Source: Pelomonas dachongensis
Lineage (GTDB): Bacteria > Pseudomonadota > Gammaproteobacteria > Burkholderiales > Burkholderiaceae_C
NCBI RefSeq assembly: GCF_043555865.1
Contig: NZ_JBIGHY010000001.1
Span: 558,001-622,000 of the forward strand
DNA length: 64,000 nucleotides
Direction: 5' to 3'
The notes under the pieces are model-generated. The model was not told the DNA's origin, ran no database searches, and saw only the letters and a list, made by a program, of their open reading frames with translations. The position numbers were made by a program, and so were the translations under genes. Every line of letters starts with the position of its first letter. The first letter of the stretch is position 1. This document shows positions 59,685 through 64,000 of the stretch, in pieces.

Positions 59685-61364
59685 ATGTCTGCGACCCCCT
59701 TGCCCCACGCCTCGCCCTTGCTCGCGGCGCGAGACCTGGCCGCGCCGCTGGCGTGGCGGCGCGGCGCGCCGGTCAGCGCCGCGCGTTTTCTGGGCCAGGC
59801 CGCAGCGCTGGCGAGGCAAATGCCCGCCGCGGGCCAGCCCATCAACCTGTGCCAGGACCGCTACCTGTTCGCGCTGGGTCTGGCAGCCGCGCTGATGCGC
59901 GGGCAGACCAGTCTGATGCCCCCCAATGCGCTGCCGGAGACGATGGCGCGCCTGGCCGCCGACGGGGCTTACGCCCTGGTGGACGACGCCTCGCTGGATG
60001 TCGGCGGCCTGCAGCGCCTGCTGGTGCAGCCGGACGAGACCGCCGCAGACGCGACGCAGGTGCCCGACATCCCGGCCGATCTGGAGGCGGTGCGCCTGCT
60101 CACCAGCGGCAGCACCGGCGCCCCGCAGCCGCATGGCAAGCGCTGGGGCGCGCTGGTGCTGAACATCGCTGCCGAAGCCGCACGCCTGGCCGAGCTGACC
60201 GGGCAGCCGTCGCTGGCCGGGCTGACGCTGGTGGGCACCGTGCCGCCACAGCACAGCTACGGTTTCGAGTCGACTGTGCTGCTGGCGCTGCTGGGCGGCG
60301 CCTGCTTTGACGCCGGCCGGCCGTTCTATCCGGCCGACATCGCCGCGTCGCTGGCTGAGGTGCCGGCCCCGCGCGGGCTGGTCACCACGCCGTTTCACCT
60401 AAAGACGCTGCTGCTGGCCGAGGTGCCGCTGCCGCCGGTGGCCTTGCTGCTGTCGGCCACCGCACCGCTGTCGCCGCAGCTGGCCCAGCAGGCCGAGCAG
60501 GCCACTGGCGGCGCGCTGGTGGAGATCTACGGCTGCACCGAAGCCGGCCAGGTGGCCACTCGGCGCACCACGGCCGGCGAGACCTGGCAGGCGCTGGCGG
60601 GCCTGCGCTTGTGGCGCGAGGAGGCCGGCGGCGAGGAGCGCTTCTGCGTGCAGGGCGGCCATGTGCTGGAGCCCACGCCGCTGGCCGACCTGCTGGCGCT
60701 GACCGATGCCACGCATTTCCGCCTGCTCGGGCGTGTCAACGACCTCATCCATGTGGCGGGCAAGCGCAGTTCGCTGGCTCATCTGAACTTCCACCTCAAC
60801 CGGATCTCCGGCGTGGAGGACGGCGCGTTCTGGATGCCCGATGAGCAGGCCGATGGCGTCTCGCGGCCCGTGGCCTTCGTCGTGGCGCCCCGGCTCAGCG
60901 CCAGGGACGTCATCGACGCACTGCGCGCGCGGCTGGAGCCGGCGTTCGTGCCGCGCCGCGTGGTGCATGTGCCCGCGCTGCCGCGCACCGCGACCGGCAA
61001 GCTCACGGCGCAGGATTGGGCGCGCTTTGCGCGCGATGCACTGTCGCCCGCGGGCCACTACGTCGTGGGCAGCGATCACCCCGCCTTCCCGGGCCATTTT
61101 CCCGGCCAGCCTGTGCTGCCGGGCGTGTCCCTGCTGGCGCTGGTGATGCGCACGCTGGACGGCGAACCCGAGCTGCGCGCGCGCCTGGGCGCCGTGCCGC
61201 AGATCAACAACGTGAAGTTCATCAGCCCGGTGCTGCCCGACACCGAGTTGCAAGTGCAACTGCAGCCCCAGGGCAGCGGCGTCGGCTTCGCCGTGCTGCG
61301 CGGCGATGCCACCGTGGCCAAGGGGCTGCTGACAGCCGGGTCGGCATCTCAGGAGCACCCGTGA
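59685..61364 (+). CDS. AMP-ligase fused to an ApeI-like hotdog dehydratase
   Basis: A 559-residue fusion. The N-terminal ~440 residues are an acyl-adenylating enzyme: P-loop LLTSGSTGAPQPHGKRW, YGCTEAGQVATRRT, FRLLGRVNDLIHVAGKRSS and PRTATGKLTAQDW (catalytic Lys). The last ~115 residues (DHPAFPGHFPGQPVLPGVSL, INNVKFISPVLPDTELQVQL) match the FabZ/ApeI hotdog dehydratase. In many APE clusters these are separate genes, so the fusion is notable. It probably loads an aryl starter or acyl group on the ACP and later dehydrates. Confidence 0.88.
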   Translation: MSATPLPHASPLLAARDLAAPLAWRRGAPVSAARFLGQAAALARQMPAAGQPINLCQDRYLFALGLAAALMRGQTSLMPPNALPETMARLAADGAYALVDDASLDVGGLQRLLVQPDETAADATQVPDIPADLEAVRLLTSGSTGAPQPHGKRWGALVLNIAAEAARLAELTGQPSLAGLTLVGTVPPQHSYGFESTVLLALLGGACFDAGRPFYPADIAASLAEVPAPRGLVTTPFHLKTLLLAEVPLPPVALLLSATAPLSPQLAQQAEQATGGALVEIYGCTEAGQVATRRTTAGETWQALAGLRLWREEAGGEERFCVQGGHVLEPTPLADLLALTDATHFRLLGRVNDLIHVAGKRSSLAHLNFHLNRISGVEDGAFWMPDEQADGVSRPVAFVVAPRLSARDVIDALRARLEPAFVPRRVVHVPALPRTATGKLTAQDWARFARDALSPAGHYVVGSDHPAFPGHFPGQPVLPGVSLLALVMRTLDGEPELRARLGAVPQINNVKFISPVLPDTELQVQLQPQGSGVGFAVLRGDATVAKGLLTAGSASQEHP

Positions 61365-62305
61365 GCGCAGACGCCAACCCCACGCCCACGCGCTCGTGGA
61401 GCACGACGCCGGAGCGCAGCAACCTGCTGGCGATCCGCACCCTCGCCTGGATCGCCACGCACCTCGGGCGTTCGGTGGCGCGCCTGGTGCTGCACCCCAT
61501 CGCGCTGTACTTCCTGCTGTTCGCGCCGGCTGCGCGGCGCGCGTCGCGCCGCTATCTGGGCCGGGCGCTGGGCCGGCGGGCCGGCTGGGGCGACCTGTAC
61601 CGCCACATCCACGCCTTTGCCGCCGTGGCGCTTGACCGCATCTGGTTCGCCGCCGGCCGCACGGACCTCTTCGACCTGCAGATCAGCGGCGGCGCCGTGA
61701 TGGAGCAGGCGCTGGCCGAAGGGCGCGGCGTCTACCTGCTGGGGGCACACATCGGCAGCTTCGAGGCGCTGCATGCGGTGGGTCTGAGCCGCCGCCAGCT
61801 GCCGGTGGCCATGGTGATGTACCCGGAAAACGCCCGCATGATCCACACCGTGCTGCAGGCGCTGGCGCCGCATTTCGACGTGAGCATCATCCCCATCGGC
61901 CAGCGTGGCTCGGCGCTGGCCGTGCGCGACTTCCTCGACAAGGGCGGCCTCGCCGGTCTGATGGGCGACCGCTACATGCCCGACCAGGCGGTGCAGGAAG
62001 GCGCTGTGCAGCTGTCCTTCCTGGGGCGGCCCACGCCATTCACCGACGGGCCGGTGCGCCTGGCCATGATGCTGCGCCGCCGCGTGGTGTTCATGGTGGG
62101 CCTGTACCGCGGTGGCAACCGCTACGACGTGCGTTTCGAGGAGCTGGCGGACTTCCGCCAACCGCCCGCCGACCCTGCGGCGCGCGAGGCGCTGGTGCTG
62201 GCCGCCATGTCCGACTACGTCCGCCGGCTTGAAGCCCTGTGCCGCGAGGCTCCCTACAACTGGTTCAATTTCTATGACTACTGGCACGAAGATGCTGCTG
62301 CCTGA
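61361..62305 (+). CDS. LpxL-like acyltransferase of the aryl-polyene-type cluster
   Basis: A 314-residue acyltransferase. N-terminal membrane helix (VLHPIALYFLLFAPAARR), catalytic LLGAHIGSFEALHAVG (HIGSFE), MYPENARMIHTVLQAL and MGDRYMPDQAV as the later conserved block. It has only the general fold in common with the LpxL gene at 49895. It would attach the polyene or another acyl group to a glycerol/lipid anchor in the inner membrane. It starts with GTG overlapping the AMP-ligase stop and has AGGAG upstream; its end overlaps the LolA-like gene by 14 bases. Confidence 0.88.
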   Translation: MSADANPTPTRSWSTTPERSNLLAIRTLAWIATHLGRSVARLVLHPIALYFLLFAPAARRASRRYLGRALGRRAGWGDLYRHIHAFAAVALDRIWFAAGRTDLFDLQISGGAVMEQALAEGRGVYLLGAHIGSFEALHAVGLSRRQLPVAMVMYPENARMIHTVLQALAPHFDVSIIPIGQRGSALAVRDFLDKGGLAGLMGDRYMPDQAVQEGAVQLSFLGRPTPFTDGPVRLAMMLRRRVVFMVGLYRGGNRYDVRFEELADFRQPPADPAAREALVLAAMSDYVRRLEALCREAPYNWFNFYDYWHEDAAA

Positions 62306-62945
62306 CCCGCCTCAAGCCGGCCGCCGGGCCTGCCTCGCCCTGGCGATGGCCTTGCTCGCCCTCGGCCCCGGCGCTGCTCTGGCGCAGGCAGGCGCCAACT
62401 CGTTCGATCTGAGCGCACTGATGGCCGTGCTGTCGCAGCGCAAGAGCGGCGAGGCCCGGTTCACCGAAGAACGCACCGTGAGCACGTTGGACTACCCGCT
62501 GCGGGCCAGCGGGCGCCTGACGTTCCAAGCGCCCGACCGCTTCGCACGTTTCACCGAAGAGCCCACCACCGAGAGCATGGAGGTGCAGGCCAACCAGGTG
62601 CTGCTCAAGCGCGGCAAGCGCACGCGACAGATGAACCTGGATGCAGTACCTGAACTGGCCGCGCTGGCAGAGGCCATGCGCGGCACGCTCGGCGGCGACG
62701 CGGCCGCGCTGCAGCGCCACTTTCGCGCCCAGGTCAGCGGCAACGCGGCGCGCTGGGTACTGCGCCTGACGCCGCTGGACAGTCGCCTGGCGCACACGGT
62801 ACAGCAGCTGGAAATCGCGGGGCTAGGTGCCGATGTCCGCACGCTGGACCTGCGCCTGGCGGGCGGCGACCGCTCTTTGATGATGGTCGAGCCGGTGGCG
62901 CCAGGCGCGGCGTCCCCCACCTCCGCCACATCCGCCAGCAAGTGA
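62292..62945 (+). CDS. LolA-like periplasmic carrier of the aryl-polyene-type cluster
   Basis: A 217-residue protein with a signal peptide ending LALGPGAALAQA. LMAVLSQRKSGEARFTEERT, LRASGRLTFQAPDRFARF and VQQLEIAGLGADVRTLDLRL follow the LolA/LppX-like beta-sheet fold. APE clusters usually encode such a carrier, thought to ferry the lipid to the outer membrane. The Thr/Ser/Ala-rich C-terminus looks flexible. It is coupled to both neighbours (overlap of 14 bases before, GTGA after). Confidence 0.82.
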   Translation: MLLPDPPQAGRRACLALAMALLALGPGAALAQAGANSFDLSALMAVLSQRKSGEARFTEERTVSTLDYPLRASGRLTFQAPDRFARFTEEPTTESMEVQANQVLLKRGKRTRQMNLDAVPELAALAEAMRGTLGGDAAALQRHFRAQVSGNAARWVLRLTPLDSRLAHTVQQLEIAGLGADVRTLDLRLAGGDRSLMMVEPVAPGAASPTSATSASK

Positions 62946-64000
62946 GCGGCACCACCGCCTTCGGCGCGCTGACGCCCCGCTACCGCGCAGCGGTGCTGCT
63001 GCTGTGGCTGGCCGCCGTGGCCCTGGCCGCGTGGCAGATCACGCGCACCCCGTTCACTGCGGACCTGTCCGCCTTCCTGCCCGCCACGGCCGACGCCCAG
63101 CAGCAGGTGCTGATCGACCAGATCCGCAGCGGCGTGCCCGCGCGCACGCTGTTCATCGGCATCGAAGGCGCCGACGCGCCGGCGCGCGGTGCGGCGTCCA
63201 AGCAGCTCGCGGCGGCCTTGCGCAGCAGCGGCCGGTTCGACCAGGTCAGCAACGGCGAGAACGATGCCTGGGCCGGCGTGGGCCGCTGGATGGTGGAGCG
63301 GCGCTACCTGCTGAGCCCCGCCGTCACGCCCGAACACTTCACTGCCGGCGGCCTGCGCGAGGGCATCAACGAAACGCTGTCGCTGCTGGGCACGCCCGCC
63401 GGCACGGCCCTCAAGCCGCTGCTGGACCAAGACCCGACCGGCGAGGTGCAGCGCATCGCGGAAAGCATGATCCCGGTGAAGTCGCCCCGCACCGAGGAGG
63501 GCGTGTGGGTCTCGCGCGAGGCCGGCGGCACGCCGCCGCGGGCGGTGATGCTGGCGATCATCCGTGGCGACGGCGCCGACCTGGACGGGCAGCAGGCGGC
63601 CATCGACACGGTGCGCCAGAGCTTCGCCCGCATCCAGACGCCGGGGCTGAACCTGCTCGTCAGCGGCGCGCCGGTGTTCTCGGTGGACAGCCGCGCGCAG
63701 ATCAAGGGCGAGGTGGAGTGGCTGGCGCTGACGGGCACGCTGGTGATGAGCGCGCTGCTGCTGGCGGCCTTTGCCTCGCCCGTGGCCCTGGTGGTCGCCA
63801 TGCTGCCGGTGGCCACCGGCATCCTGGCGGGCATCGTCACTGTCAGCCTGCTGTTCGGCAACGTGCACGGCGTCACGCTGGGCTTCGGCTCCACGCTCAT
63901 CGGCGAAGCGGTGGACTACGCCATCTACTTCCTCATCCAGGCCCGCGGACAGGGCGGCACCGGCTGGCGGCAGTGGCTGCGCGGCAACTGGCCCACCGTC
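62942..64000 (+). CDS. MMPL-family exporter (3' end outside window)
   Basis: First 353 residues of an RND/MMPL-type permease. The start is GTG 62942, overlapping the LolA stop. TM1 (AVLLLWLAAVALAAWQI), the periplasmic loop with FTADLSAFLPATADAQQQVL, and then TM2-4 from ~residue 258 (WLALTGTLVMSALLLAAF, LVVAMLPVATGILAGIVTV, GFGSTLIGEAVDYAIYFLI). The GEAVDYAIY motif carries the Asp-Tyr pair of the MMPL proton relay. In APE clusters it exports the lipid product across the inner membrane. The reading frame stays open to the window end. Confidence 0.9.
   Translation, partial: MSGTTAFGALTPRYRAAVLLLWLAAVALAAWQITRTPFTADLSAFLPATADAQQQVLIDQIRSGVPARTLFIGIEGADAPARGAASKQLAAALRSSGRFDQVSNGENDAWAGVGRWMVERRYLLSPAVTPEHFTAGGLREGINETLSLLGTPAGTALKPLLDQDPTGEVQRIAESMIPVKSPRTEEGVWVSREAGGTPPRAVMLAIIRGDGADLDGQQAAIDTVRQSFARIQTPGLNLLVSGAPVFSVDSRAQIKGEVEWLALTGTLVMSALLLAAFASPVALVVAMLPVATGILAGIVTVSLLFGNVHGVTLGFGSTLIGEAVDYAIYFLIQARGQGGTGWRQWLRGNWPTV

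Overview
The window is a very GC-rich, densely packed bacterial chromosome segment. Many genes overlap by four bases (ATGA, GTGA, TTGA) or one (TGATG). The gene content fits a free-living betaproteobacterium of the Burkholderiales, in the Roseateles/Mitsuaria/Rubrivivax/Leptothrix neighbourhood: a PhaM-type polyhydroxybutyrate granule protein, a dapF-DUF484-xerC block, glcD/E/F, a DUF1800/DUF1501 pair, and an aryl-polyene-type cluster. The genus is an inference. No rRNA, tRNA, CRISPR array, transposase or prophage was seen, and both ends cut through genes.

Layout. 1-10 kb: the 3' part of a YdeP-type molybdopterin oxidoreductase, a BASS transporter, a GST, an HtrA/DegP-type protease, a ThuA-domain protein, a QseBC-like two-component pair, and a thioredoxin-reductase-like flavoprotein next to its likely Rrf2 regulator. 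10.9-13.8 kb: a polar amino acid ABC importer (binding protein, two permeases, ATPase). 14.8-21.5 kb: a signalling island. It holds a motif-eroded ABC ATPase, an orphan PAS histidine kinase, a second binding protein and an HD-GYP protein. Divergent from these are an HTH-receiver protein, a receiver-Hpt protein and a single-domain receiver. 21.7-25.4 kb: DUF1800/DUF1501, two very small proteins and DUF2200. 25.5-31.6 kb: a MacAB-TolC-like efflux operon with two separate FtsX-type permeases. 31.7-38.9 kb: envelope and periplasmic genes (alpha/beta hydrolase, EptA-like phosphoethanolamine transferase, two small DUF proteins, retropepsin, TraB/GumN) plus PhaM and a solute-binding-like protein. 39-45.8 kb: glycolate oxidase genes glcD, glcE and glcF with phosphoglucomutase lying between glcE and glcF, then a patatin lipoprotein. 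46-49.8 kb: fasciclin, a chemotaxis receptor and metK. 49.9-56 kb: a lipid A-type acyltransferase, dapF, DUF484, xerC, a beta-barrel-like protein and rlmI in a tightly coupled run. 56-58.5 kb: an Lrp/AsnC regulator divergent from glmS. 58.7-64 kb: the start of an aryl-polyene-like lipid cluster (ACP, membrane protein, AMP-ligase/hotdog fusion, acyltransferase, LolA-like, MMPL exporter), running off the right edge.

The most interesting non-gene structure is a dispersed intergenic repeat. Two clear copies sit directly against permease start codons, one of them between a binding-protein gene and its permease, as REP elements do in enterobacterial malE-malF and hisJ-hisQ. A divergent third copy lies at 36.25 kb. 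Other signals worth a second look are a three-unit AAATTT/CATGC array in the lrp-glmS gap, an in-frame second copy of the metK tail after the metK stop codon, a 12-bp inverted repeat before the aryl-polyene-type cluster, and an xerC whose first ~30 codons look like repeat DNA. The best candidate for an undescribed system is the signalling island at 14.8-21.5 kb.
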